This document shows positions 24,720-35,640 of a DNA stretch of 64,000 bases, piece after piece (the first letter of the stretch is position 1; the number at the start of each line of letters is the position of its first letter). Below the pieces are notes generated by a model. That model searched no databases and was not told where the DNA came from. It worked only from the letters and a program-made list of their open reading frames with translations. The translations under genes and the position numbers were made by a program. This DNA is from Typha latifolia (taxonomy: Eukaryota > Streptophyta > Magnoliopsida > Poales > Typhaceae), in the NCBI GenBank assembly GCA_019914945.1, contig CM034112.1, positions 6,518,001 to 6,582,000 of the forward strand, written 5' to 3'.

Positions 24720-25499
24720 TTGATCAGTCTATATATTGAATCTTGTATTAATATTTTTTGGACTCTCGTGTTAGTATATATGGATTCCAGTGTTGGTATT
24801 TATGGAAACAGTTGTCAGTATGTCTTAAGTCTTGCATTAGTATTTTTACTGCATATAATTGGGTCTTTTCACATGATTATCCAGTTAAGTTCAGAATTAT
24901 TGACTTCTTAATGGATGACCAATTCTGGTAGATCCTAAGTACTAGGATGATTTTATGCTTTGGTGTTATAGCTGTGGAGTTGTTTTCTTTCAGATTGTAT
25001 GCGAGATCATTAATATCAGACCAAGATAATAGTAAACGTAGAGTGTTGGTGTTGTAATTTGATACTTTATAATGTTTGTTTAAAATATAAAGGGATCAAA
25101 TCATGGAGGAAGTTGTAATCTGGATTTTAATTTGGCAATAAGCTATTGATAAAATTGAGAGAATAGTGAATTGCTCAGATGAAGAGGACTAGTGAAGATT
25201 GCTTTGTGCTCAAATAGTTTTGGAGCTGTAAATATATTGTTATGTCATGATAATATATCTTGAATTATTGATCTTGAACTTTTTGAGATATAGGTTATTA
25301 GTTTTAAATTTTTTTTGACAAAAAATATGTAGACATATTCATTGCAATAGAGCGATTACAATCTGATAGAGTCATAATCGGTCCATTCCTTACAACATTT
25401 GTTCTATGGCCCGACGGAGGCCGCTAAGCTTGATTGATGGAGGGACATGTGTTTTGTGTCTTCTAATCAAATTGTGAGTAGTTTTACCTCCTAGAGAGC
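24720..25499. other. AT-rich intergenic DNA, no gene
   Basis: Nothing recognisable except a GC-richer patch near 25380-25450 (GGCCCGACGGAGGCC) that may be the edge of an old element. Confidence 0.4.
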
Positions 25500-27527
25500 T
25501 TTTCCATATTATAATATATTATATATTATGTATACGTATTTTGTTTTGGCCTACAACATGATTATATGATCTTATATAAAGATAACTTTAGTTGGGCATA
25601 TTTCTATCATTCTTTTCTTAGGTTGATCTTGGGCATATGTATACAAATGATTTAGAAATAATTAGAGATGGATTTTAACATAGTTTATTGGTTGAGATGA
25701 TTTGAAGCATGAGCAGACATGTGATAGTTATAGGATTGGAGATTGTATTGTATTATATTCTTGTTGACTACTTTTATCACCTATATTTCTAATGTGCATG
25801 ACTTGTTACAGTATTGGATAAATACATATGACTTATTTAGAAGAAAATCATGAAAACAATATAGTGGAGTAGTTGATAGAAAGCATGAGGATACTGGATA
25901 TATAATATTATATAATATACATTGTTCGTTATATGCATGGGTTACCTATATGATATGTATTGCTTGCTATATGCGAGGGTTAGCTATATAATATACATTG
26001 CTCACTAGAGGCTAGGGTCAGCTATGTGATTTATAATGCTCGCTGGAGGCGAGGTTAGCTATATGATATACATTGCTCGCTAGAGGTGAGGGTTAGTTAT
26101 ATAATATATACATTGTTTGCTATTTGTGAGAGTTAGGTATATGATATATACATTGCTCGTTATACATAAGGGTTAGCTATATGATATACACATTACTTGT
26201 TATATGTGATGGTTAGTTATACACTATAATAATTATTGAGAAGCTGGATATCCCATGTACTTTTTTGCTCGTTATACATAAGGGTTAGCTATATGATATA
26301 TACATTACTTGTTATATGTGATGGTTAGTTATACACTATAATAATTATTGAGAAGTTGGATATCCCATGTACTTTTTATCAGCTAGATTAGTACACCAGT
26401 TTGGATGGATGATTGATATACCCCATATGATTGACGGTGTGTGATTGAACCTTCGGGCAGGTTTGTGAGAGCGGGTACTGGATATGGTGGAGGTAGTCGA
26501 GTATGATAATGTTATTCAGAGATAACTTTGACGATTGAGATATTGAGAAATACATATAATTTTATTATCATCTAATATACGTAATTATTGAATAGGCATT
26601 ATGCATTATTATGGTTACATTTGATATTATTATATGATCATGGTTGGCATACATCACATGTATTATACTTGAGAGAGTCATGATGATGATATGATTGGAG
26701 ATTTATTTACACATTACTAGCAGAGAAAGAGATAGTTTTTTTTTCTCCAAATTACGTTATTTTGAGAATCAACCTACCGACAAATTCGTAGCCTAGGTGA
26801 TTTGCTGCCTCCCTCTTGCCAAAATGGGATGAATCTGATCATGCAGTCTTTTTGAGAATTATATACTTGAACCGTCATGACATGATATCTACTATACGTT
26901 TACATATTATTGAGGATACATTTAAATGCTCATTCATGACATTATACTTATTTCTTATTCATATTATTTAATACATGATTTACTTTTCGTTTAGCATCAT
27001 TGATTAGAGTAAGGTCTACACTAAGCCTTTAGCTAATGACTCTCTTTATTGTTTTTTTCTAAATCCGTAGATATGTGGTACGTTATAACGACTTGAGATA
27101 TCATAAAGAGATATTTTAGAATGAATATGAGGTTAGCTAGACGTGAGATAGTATAGAAGATAGTTTATGTTGAAATTGAGTTGTACTAATATTGTATATT
27201 TTTGTATTCCTCTATATTAGATTATGTTGTAGAATAGGAAGTGTTATATAGGTTGAACGGTATTGTATAAGTTATTTTAGTTGTATCTTAAGGATTTGTC
27301 ATGGCCTGTGTGGATACTACTAAATTATGTAGTGATCTATTATGGTTGTTATGGATTTTGGATTTTCATATATTAATATGTTTATTTGGTTGAGTACGAT
27401 TTATCTTAAGATGTATTATGTGAGTATAAGTGTATCTGTGCGTGATGATCTCGCTCATCCTTCTGCGTGCGAATGCCGTGTAGGCCCATGGGTGTCCATG
27501 TTGCTCATGCCGGGCGAAGGCGTTACA
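25500..27527 (-). mobile_element. Family-A unit A4, inverted and truncated
   Basis: Read on the minus strand from 27527 it starts TGTAACGCC and continues GCCCGGCATGAGC, the GC-rich head of family A. Then follow the blocks with GTTAGAAAA-like words, a reversed ACTAGACCAC-type block near 26400-26520 (with GCCCGAAGG) and a GGCCAAAACA-type block near 25530. It ends there without the AT-rich, GA-rich and terminal blocks. Its intact head abuts a copia RNase H remnant at 27528, so it probably inserted into that copia element. Confidence 0.6.
25905..26375 (-). repeat. Tandem array of about 38-40-bp units within A4
   Basis: About ten units of the form TTAGCTATATGATATACATTG, then CTCG.TATA....AGGG. 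Units carry many point differences. Toward the right end a block of about 120 bp with ATAATTATTGAGAAG and GGATATCCCATGTAC is duplicated (about 26150-26260 and 26265-26375). Other family-A units in the window lack this array. Confidence 0.7.
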
Positions 27528-28110
27528 TATCTTAAGCATACAATGCATTAAGTTATAGATGTAATAATTCTGTTCTTGAATGTTATAGTGCTACTAATTG
27601 GGCTTTCAATAAGATTAGTCCTAAATTGGTTAGTGATTTTATATTTACTTTGGGTGTAGGCTTAATTACATGGTCTTCTATGAAATAATCATGTATTGCT
27701 TTATCTTCTACGGAAATGGAATTTATTGCTATGTCACAAGCTACTAAAGAATTGATTTGGTTGGGATGTTTTTTATGTGGTATTCCTTTTTATGAAATGT
27801 GCAACTCTTTAATTACTTTAAATTGTGATAATCAAGCGGCAATATATGTTTCTAAAAATAAGAAATTTATTAGTAGGAGTAAGCATATTGCAATAAGAGA
27901 TAATTATATGAGAAAACTGGTGAAGAAGGATAAAATCACTTTGGCGTATTTACCCACGAATCAAATGCTTTAGGATTTACTCATCAAACCATTTAGTGGC
28001 GAGAGATTGAGCAACATTTGGAGAGATATGGGACTATTACCAATTTAAGAATAGTATGATTAAAAGCCTAGTTGTTAGAGTTCAAAGGACTTAATAATTA
28101 ACTATCAAAA
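27528..28110 (+). pseudogene. Ty1/copia RNase H remnant
   Basis: Broken plus-strand frames read as the C-terminal RNase H of copia polyproteins. A YLKHTMH start is followed by a degraded Trp-rich strand, then SSTEMEFIAMSQATKELIWL with the catalytic Glu region. Next come LNCDNQAAI with the conserved Asp and RSKHI.IRDNY, and it ends with a PTNQML..LLIKP-type tail. Stops at several places show it is dead. The 3' LTR follows at 28255. The upstream part of the element is replaced by family-A unit A4. Confidence 0.85.
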
Positions 28111-28254
28111 AGAAATATTGACGTGTAGATTATAATTCAAAGTCCTATATCTTAATCAACAATGTAAGGATGAACATTTATTTATTAACATTATTCATAG
28201 CAATGGTAGAGTGATACAAAGTGGTTGTGGACATTTTAAAAATAAGTGGGGAAT

Positions 28255-28780
28255 TGTAAGGAATTTTTTAACATAATATAAAACAAAGTATGCATAAAAA
28301 TGGGGTTGTTTTATTGAAAAAATAGTATTGTAGGAAAAACTGTTGGAAATCTATTTGAATGAGACTAGACCATTCAAATGAGATTTAAATTCATTTGAAC
28401 TAGAGTGATCCATTAAAAAAAAAATTTCCAGATAGCAAATTCTATCTAACGTCAAAACTCGTTCAAACGACATTTAGAAATTAGTTATTTTTGGTTGAAA
28501 AAATGGCTCTATTTGGTCTAAAAGGTGTCATTTCGAATAGGATCTATGGAGAAATACCTATTTTATCTCAAAACCATTTAAATAAAGAGGTTGAGAGATC
28601 TAAATAGAGAAAAAAATCATATAGTTGATCCTTCTTTCTTCATCCAAAGCATTGATTTTTAATTTTCTTTTTGATCTTTGAGTTGGTCATTGGTCCCCAA
28701 GTTTATTGGAAGTACAGTCCTTGGAAACCTGATAATGAAGGCATTGCATCCTCGAGATAGAATTTTCAAGAGTCCATATG
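28255..28780 (+). repeat. Copia 3' LTR (end approximate)
   Basis: Begins TGTAAGGAATTTTTTAAC directly after a purine-rich AAGTGGGGAAT tract. It shares long stretches with the inverted LTR at 42581-43023, including ATGGCTCTATTTGGTC, AATAGTATTGTAGGAAAAAC-like and TATGCATAAAAATG-like words in the same order. The right limit was not fixed. Confidence 0.65.
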
Positions 28781-30160
28781 TACCTTGGTAGGCAAATTAC
28801 TATCTTAAAAAAAACTTCTAGCATCTTTTCTAAAAAAACCTAAATTTCTATTTCGATTCCACTCCACTTCACAAATTTTCCCAACATAAGATGCCATACA
28901 TTGACTGGGATCATTTAAATGAGGATCAATTACAATAGAAAGAAAGAGAATTAGGTGAAAAATAAATCTAATCCTTATGCATACGTTGCAATAAATAAAT
29001 AATTGAGAGCATATACAAAGAAAGAATAAAAAATACAATGTTAAAGGGTTCTAGATCCGTATATATCCAGGCTCTGATACCACATATAAGGCATTTATCT
29101 AAATCAATACATGAATACATTAATATTTTCAACCACTAGTCTATAGACCTATATATAGATTAATAAGAGGCTCAAAGTCCTAATCTAATTAAAGCACATT
29201 CTTCATAAATGGAACGTCTCAACCTAACTCAAAGACACCTATAATAACTTGATTTTACATTGAAATAAATAGAATCGTATACCGAGTTTCTAATGTGGTT
29301 TGGATTCAATTGGATCACCTCATGGGGGACAATGGGTTTCTTAGGCTTTACCGTTTGTCTAGATTAGGGCCTTCACAAGCTCTAAAAGGAAGAAGTAAAT
29401 AGAGAAGAACTAACAGCCTTTGTTTAATAAGTTTGGAACGCCACAAACAAATTTTGTTAGGGTAATTTGCCACACTCAAGAAGGAGAAGAATGTGAGTGA
29501 TAAGAATTGATAGATTCGCCACTAAACCAAGGTTTAGATATTTCATGTTCATTCCACTTCCAAAACAAGCATTTTCAAAGGCCAAACAAATTATACTTCC
29601 CAAAGCTAATAAATAGTCACTAAACAATATTAAATGGCCAACACAATTACTAAGTCAAAGGAACTGAAAAGATACTAAAAGATGAACAAAAATGAAAACT
29701 TAATCCATATTCTTCTGGTCTTGAAATGGGTTGAATTATGCACGATTGTAACCTGAGTTAATTACTCTCACAAATGAGCAAAGTGGTCCCTTTAGGCTTG
29801 ATCTCCATTTCGTTCTTTGTTGTCCTCTATACCGCCTATTTTCTCTACATAGAGTTACTCAAGAGTGGTTTGAAAAGCCTTGGACTTAGAATGAGTAATT
29901 GGCCCAGAACTAGGAGTCAATGACCCAACATGAGGCACATCATCTAGATTCAGTCACTTACTATTTTTGGTTTCGAGCTTGAGTGTTTGAACGGCCTCAC
30001 GATGGTGTAGACCGAAAGCACTCCTTGATGATGCATTCGAACGCCTAACAAGCCATTTAAAAGCGTCATAACAAATTTTTAGTTCGACATAAATATTTTT
30101 AAAGGTTGTTTGATTTATGGTTTATATATATATTAGCGTATCGAGAAAAATATTAGATTT
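28781..30160. other. Decayed retrotransposon DNA, no gene
   Basis: At 29070-29082, GGCTCTGATACCA is a minus-strand tRNA-iMet primer-binding-site complement, so part of a further minus-strand LTR element ends or begins here. Near 29985-30045 there are GTTTGAACG and GCATTCGAACGCC words like those of the gypsy LTRs at 31600, 35400 and 38400. No open frame is convincing. Confidence 0.45.
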
Positions 30161-30963
30161 GCCTCTCTCTCTCTCTCTCTCTCTCTCTCCTTCACACTCC
30201 CTCAAGCCAACCAATGCTCCCATCCTGCCTAGAGGCTGATGCTCTCCTCCTCCCTCCTCGATTGTCATACCCTGTAGACCCATTGGGTCGGTCGGCCCAT
30301 TTCTCCCTCCTCTCCTTTATATCACCACCAACCAAGCCATCACCTCTATCGATTCCACCACCAACATTGCCGCACTATCCCCTAAGCCTCACCATTCCTC
30401 CACCACATAACACCTCCTAACCAAGGACATATCATCTAGTATCAAAGGTTCATTCCTCTGATCAAATGCTTACAACAAGGGCAATGGCCCCATGCCATCA
30501 CAAGGGCACATCTACAATGGTTGAAGAAACTGTCTTCAAAGAGATGGAGCCAAACACCCTTTTATTGATGGTTGCCTCACCTTCTATGTCATGTTATGGC
30601 CCAGCTTGAAGGGTCTAGTGGGTTTAGTCTAGTTGGTTTAGTGGGTTTGGGGTTAAGTCTATTTCTATTTCTATATTACTATTCCTGCACTTGGTCTAAT
30701 CAAGTCATATATTTTCAGTTTTACTTGTGTTGGAATCACTTGAGTCATGGGCCCGCTTAGCTAGATGGTCATGGGTCGCCATTATATAAAGTGTGGTAAA
30801 CACTCAGGTTAGGTATGAACATTATTGCACTAATTCTAGTTTTCCTTAACTCTGTCTCCGTCTCTCTCTCTTATCACCCTCTCTAGCAGTTGGCGGCGCC
30901 CACAAATTAAGCCTACCAGTTGCAACTCTCCCCCTCTTCGGCTAACTCTTCCCTCCTCTCCAC
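30161..30963. other. CT microsatellite and unassigned DNA
   Basis: A CT run at about 30162-30190 is followed by C-rich and CT-rich DNA. The Pro/Ser-rich open frame at 30214-30420 is low complexity. Nothing else is recognised before the gypsy LTR. Confidence 0.4.
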
Positions 30964-31776
30964 TGGTACGATCATGCCTCTGACTATGGAGCTCTGATAC
31001 CAGCTTGATACGACCTCGCCTTTTTGGTGAAGGGGGTCGATCTCTTCCAATTCTTGATCTGGACTAGATCTGGCACGGAACTTTGAAATAAGATCCCGAA
31101 ATATGCCGCCGTTGGATCGATGTGAAATTTTGATATGTTGTAGCCCTAGAAAAGAGCTTTCTAAAAAATTAAGTTTTAGGCGAATCGGAGTTGTGGATCT
31201 CGAGATATCGTCCGTTTAGTGGACGAACATCAGGATGCTCTATTTTGGATTCGTGGATGGAGGCACGAGATCCTAGGTAATGATGGTTGGTGGAGGACTG
31301 GCGTTAATGGGGTGGCACCGGTGGAAAAGTGGTGGTGGAAGGGTTATGGTTGATGGAAAGGTTAGGGCAAGTGCTGGATAGATTGGACGAAGGGGGAAAA
31401 GAGGGCCACCCCTAAGGGACTAGGGTGATTAGCCGGACGAGGGAGGTTAGAAGCGGCGTCGCCGGGGATTGAGAGAACGGGAGCGAAGAAGACGAAGGAG
31501 GCAAGGCAAAACTCAATCTCAATAATTAATAATAATTTTGGTTGCCATACACATCCTTTTTATAGGCTAACCAACAACTCAAATTAACCCTAAAACATAA
31601 TTTTCGCCGACCGCGTTCGAACTCGCCCGACTGCGTTCGAACTCACTCCACCCGCGTTCGAACGCGACTTACAGAAAACTTATTTTAATGGAAATTAAAC
31701 ACTTAAACATGAAACAAAAACACTCCTAAAGTGAATCCATGCTCGAGATGATGTCGGTGAAGTCCGAATCGTATCA
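30964..31776 (-). repeat. 3' LTR of the gag-protease gypsy element
   Basis: 813 bp, minus-strand ends TGATACGATTC...GATCGTACCA (TG...CA). It carries several TTCGAA-centred palindromes near 31610-31665. Near its end (30990-31005) is a copy of the primer-binding motif CTCTGATACCAGC next to an inner GTATCA, so it seems to have incorporated a duplicated LTR-end plus primer-site segment. The same arrangement is present in the 5' copy. Confidence 0.7.
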
Positions 31777-31803
31777 ATCCACCACGCTTCCGCAACCTTG
31801 TCC

Positions 31804-32847
31804 TCAAGGTTTGAAATTTGGGAAGCGATCTTTGAACTCTGACTCAAGCTCCTCCATTGTATGATCTTCTGCATTCATTCCCCACATATCTAAAGATATA
31901 GGAAATGTTGGTGCTGAGAAAGAGGCAAGCTCACTCGTGTCAGGTTGGCGCGAAAGGGCATCAGCCGCTCGATTCTCGATCAGCAAGTTCCAAGTCAAGC
32001 TCGGTCCTATCCATCGCCGCGAGTCTTTCGTAGGCACGCAAGATAGGGGTAGTGCGACCATAACCGCCTCAAAGGGGTTCATCCTCAGTCGAGCTTGGAT
32101 ACTTGTACTCCAACTAACCCAAGGTGGAATTCGGGTCCATCTACATTGAGTCCACTTGGTGTCGGGTGGTCGAACCACTTGACTCAATGTCAGTTCAGCA
32201 ATAGAAATCTGGTGCATCCGATTGCGCTCGGGAGGTCGAGTTAGATGCAGTTGGTGGATCCGGATTTGGTCCTCCCAATGACTCGAGTTAGGTTTAGCGA
32301 CAGCCATTTGCAATAGTAGAGCTTGGTCCCCTACACAAGGAAAGCCCACAAGTGGTTGCAATGTTGGCCCCTGCTGCGGTTGATTTCCATCCAGCAACAC
32401 CCTTCGTCCGTTCCTTCGAAATGTCAGTGTGAGGTTTGAGAAATCAAATGTTACGGGTCCTAAGCTTTGAAGCCATTGAGTCCCCAAAACAATGTCGGCA
32501 CTTCGCAAGGCCAATGGATAAAGATCCAATGTGAAAATTTGGCCTTGTACCTTCAATTCCACACCTCCACAAATAAAATCTGCTCGCAATGTGGTGCCAT
32601 CTCCGATAGTCACATCGAAACCTTCCGTGGGTTCCGACTCAAGCCCAATCTTCCTAACGAGCCTCTTGTCAATGAAGTTGTGGGTGGAACCGGTGTCAAT
32701 CAAGATTCTCACTGTGGTTTTCTTGACTACACCGTTCACCCACAAGGTCTTTGGCGCAGCTATCTCCGAATAGGCGTGGAGGGAGATTTCGGCTATCATG
32801 TCCTCCACGTGTTGCTCCTTAGCTTCTTCTCCTTGATGTCCAGCCAC
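31804..32847 (-). pseudogene. gypsy protease joined to polyprotein C-terminal end by deletion
   Basis: 347 codons. An aspartic protease segment with VRILIDTGSTHNFID (catalytic DTGS) is near residues 46-60 and runs to a hydrophobic VLGTQWLQSLGPV strand, the usual second half of gypsy proteases. After about residue 200 the frame becomes degenerate. ENRAADALSRQPD, normally found between RNase H and integrase, appears near residue 293, and the frame ends in EFKDRFPNFKP, the typical C terminus of the relatives at 35300 and 38236. The catalytic reverse transcriptase and integrase are absent. The open frame across the deletion is probably fortuitous, though it could encode a protease with a foreign tail. 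Confidence 0.75.
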
Positions 32848-32868
32848 ATCTGCACCTTCAGCTGCAAA

Positions 32869-34250
32869 CTAGTCCTCTGCTTCCTCCAATCCATCGATTA
32901 GCATCACCGATCCCATCGGTTTAGCGCAACGATGCCTGGGTACAAACTTCTCATCACAATGGAAGCATAGGCCCTTGGCTCTTCTTTCTTCTACTTGGGC
33001 TGGTGTGAGTGCTCGTCCCGGATCTCTAGGTGCATACTTCACATCTTGGGATGGCTTCAAGGGTGCTCGAGGAGGTACCACTGTAGCAGCAACCCTTGGT
33101 ACTCCGATAGTATTTTTCGCCGCTATGTTTGGTTGAGCTTGATTGCGGCTTCCTTGGCTCATCCAACTCTGTTTCAAGTGTATCTTCATGGCCCTATGTT
33201 TTTCTTCCATAAGCACCGCATCTTCGAAGGCTTCCTTTAAGGTTCTAGGCCTTAAAGCCCTCACATCAGCTTGTATGTCACCCCGCAGCCCGGAGATGAA
33301 GGTGCTGCGAAGTTGCTGATCCGTCCATGGTGGATGACATCGGTTACTAATCCTCTCAAATTCTTCTTGGTATGACCCAACCGTGGTCTTTTGCACCGTC
33401 TTTGAGAGGAGAGCATCAAAGTCTTCATATCCCGATGCTCCAAATCGCCATGTGATATCGGTGCAAAATTCAGCCCAAGTTTCGATAGATAGCCTCAATG
33501 GCATTGGCTGCTCAAAACCAATGAAGCGCCGCATCCTCAAGGTGGAAGCTCGCAAGCGTCACCTTGTATTCTTTTGCCGTACCTTGGTATGCAAAGAATT
33601 GCTCCGCCCTATACAACCAATCGATTGGATCGCCACCTTTGAACTTGGGGAATTCGAGACGCACGACTTGTCCACGAATGCCGTTGTCTCGTTCCGGATC
33701 ATGTCCAACTCCTTGTCTAACCAGGGAAGGATGCACCATGAAGGGTTGATGATCCCTCCTTCGGTTTAGATTAACTCGCTGTGGTTCCGGATTGTATTGG
33801 CCCACCCATGGATCTTGATCTCCAAGGTGGTCTCCATGATGGTTCATTCGTCGGATGGGTTCACCTGCAACTGGACCTGGTGTAACCATCCTTACTTGCC
33901 TCTACCCATAGGGTGGTGGTAGCAGAGGCTCTTGTGGTTGCAAAGGCTGAACCGGTGGCGGTGGGTTCAAGGGGGTGGACTCGCGTCGTGGGGTCGATGG
34001 TGCTTTCTCGTTCGCCATTGCTTCCCTTGTCGCCCGTAGTTCCCACATCATCTCCATCATCATTTGATTATTGATGGCCATCTGCTCGGAAAGAGACCCC
34101 AACACGGCTTGAATGCTAGGCTCTTCCGCATTCCGATTAGATCGGGCAGTTCCGCGTGTGGAAGTCCCCGCAACCGTTTCTCCCTCCTCTATTGGGAGAA
34201 TCTCTTCTTCATCATCACGCCGTGCAGCCATGGATCTGGTGGTCGTCATT
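32869..34250 (-). pseudogene. gypsy gag, in broken frames
   Basis: Three overlapping minus-strand frames (33902-34303, 33512-33889 and 32869-33555) together make one Gag. Order: a charged N terminus with MAARRDDEEEILPIEEGE, a Pro-rich linker, and the gag core with LEFPKFKGGDPIDWLYRAEQFF. Then come YQEEFERISN-type and STFISGLRGDIQADVRALRP-type segments and a zinc knuckle CFHCDEKFVPRHRC (CxxC...H...C). Gag normally assembles the virus-like particle and binds element RNA. Frameshifts at about 33900 and 33530 break it. It lies directly upstream of the protease frame on the same strand. Confidence 0.85.
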
Positions 34251-34291
34251 GAAAGCGCTTGTCTGAGGAACCGTGGCTCTGATACAAAGCT

Positions 34292-34613
34292 TGGTACGAT
34301 CACGCCTTTGACTATGGAGCTCTGATACCAGCTTGATACGATCTCACCTTTTTGGTGAAGGGTCGATCTCTTCCAATTCTTGATCTGGACTAGATCTGGT
34401 ATGAAACTTTGAAATAAGATCCCGAAATATGCCGCCGTTGGATCGATGTGAAATTTTGATATGTTGTAGTCCTAGAAAAGAGCTTTCCAACAAATCAAGT
34501 TTCAGGCGAATCGGAGTTGTGCTGGACGAGGGAGGTTAGAAGTGGTGTCGCCGAGGATTGAGAGAACGGGAGCGAAGAAGACGAAGGAGGCAAGGCAAAA
34601 CTCAATCTCAATA
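34292..34613 (-). repeat. 5' LTR fragment of the gag-protease gypsy element
   Basis: Homologous to the 3' LTR at 30964-31776 from the GATCGTACCA end up to CTCAATCTCAATA at 34613, but with about 220 bp deleted after position 34521. Immediately left (34276-34291) is GGCTCTGATACAAAGC, the complement of a tRNA-iMet-type primer site with one mismatch. This fixes the minus-strand orientation. Confidence 0.7.
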
Positions 34614-35305
34614 TACTGAGACGATGGTTGGAGTTCTTACCGTGGGCGGAGTGGTCTTACAACACCGCCTACCATGGCAGTATTAGCATGACTCTATTCG
34701 AGGTGATGTATGGGCGCACGACTCCGACATTACGCGCCTATGACCCAGTGGCATTTGTAGATCAGACAGAGGTGGACTTAGCTTTGATGGATAGAAACAC
34801 TACATTTAGGAGGTTACATGTCCATCTTAAACTTGCTCAAAACTGCATGAAGTTTATGATCATAGCTATCGGGAGCAAGAGTTCAACATCAAGAGTTGGG
34901 TGTTCGTGAGGGTGCAACCGTATCGACAGGTAACCTCACGTCCGATGTGAAACTAGAAGTTAGCACATCGCTACTTTAGTCCATTTCGGGTGTTAGAGCA
35001 TATCAATCCGATTGCATATCGTTTGGAGCTACCTGAGGGGTCAAGAGTGCATCATGTCTTCCATGTTTCATTGCTGAGGGAGCAAATTGGAGATCATCAG
35101 GTTGTTGGATCTGTTCTACCGGAGCCATTGGAGGAGATAGAGATCGTGGAGCCAGTTCTGTACTTGCTAGGCGCCGATGACGTCATGTTACCAGATTAGA
35201 GATGGAGGTCGTAGTCGAGTGGCTTGGCAAACCATCTGATGAGGCGACATGGGAGTTGGAGACGGACATCTTGGAGTGTTTCCCCGACTTTACACCTTGA
35301 CGGCA
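34614..35305 (+). pseudogene. gypsy integrase C-terminal part with chromodomain-like end
   Basis: Plus-strand frames read RRWLEFLPWAEWSYN, a GMTPFEVMYGR-type segment and VDLALMDRNTTFRRLHVHL, the integrase C-terminal region. A frame break follows. The next segment is PIAYRLELPEGSRVHHVFHVSLL, followed by VVEWLGKPSDEATWE and ETDILECFPDFTP and then a stop, as in chromodomain-bearing gypsy elements. It begins abruptly at the truncated 5' LTR of the minus-strand element, so it is the right-hand remainder of a separate plus-strand element. A polypurine tract (GGTGGGGGAAG) precedes its LTR at 35328. Confidence 0.8.
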
Positions 35306-35327
35306 AGGTGGGGGAAGCGTGGTGGGT

Positions 35328-35640
35328 TGATGCACGTTATTAGAGTATTTTCTTATTGCATTTGTTATCTATTTTCATTAATATAAATTTTCTGTAGGTC
35401 GCGTTCGAACGCGGAAGAGGGCACATTCAAACGCCTTTGCGAATGCCTGCATTAGTTCGCAAGAACAGAGAACGCGAAATGTGCATTCGAATATGGTTGG
35501 GCGTGTTCGAACGCTCGCGTGTGAACACCTGCATCAGTTCGCATGCACAAAGAACGTCTTTTGTGCATTCACATGGTCAGGTGCGTTCAAATGCGATCGG
35601 CGAGAATCCACTAGAATTAGGGTTAATAATTATTATTTTA
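35328..35640 (+). repeat. gypsy LTR remnant rich in TTCGAA palindromes
   Basis: Starts TGATGCACGTTATT right after the polypurine tract of the preceding element. It contains GCGTTCGAACGC at 35401 and several variants (GTTCGAACGC, CATTCGAA, GTTCGCA). It passes directly into reverse transcriptase sequence near 35641, so the right end of the LTR and the 5' half of the next element are missing. Confidence 0.6.

Larger units (their letters stand above)
30964..34613 (-). mobile_element. Ty3/gypsy deletion derivative: LTR, gag and protease, no RT or integrase
   Basis: Minus-strand order: 5' LTR fragment (34292-34613), primer-binding site (34276-34291), gag, protease, a short stretch from the RNase H/integrase linker, the end of the chromodomain-type C terminus, and the 3' LTR (30964-31776). 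Almost the whole reverse transcriptase-RNase H-integrase region is deleted. The 5' LTR lacks an internal stretch of about 220 bp and is cut at 34613, where plus-strand integrase sequence begins. The pattern resembles gag-only non-autonomous elements that rely on enzymes from relatives. The neighbouring plus-strand gypsy sequences belong to the same broad group by their C-terminal and LTR words. Confidence 0.75.

Noticed and set aside
25905..26375. CRISPR-like array
   Set aside because: The units are contiguous and degenerate without unique spacers, and the genome is a plant.
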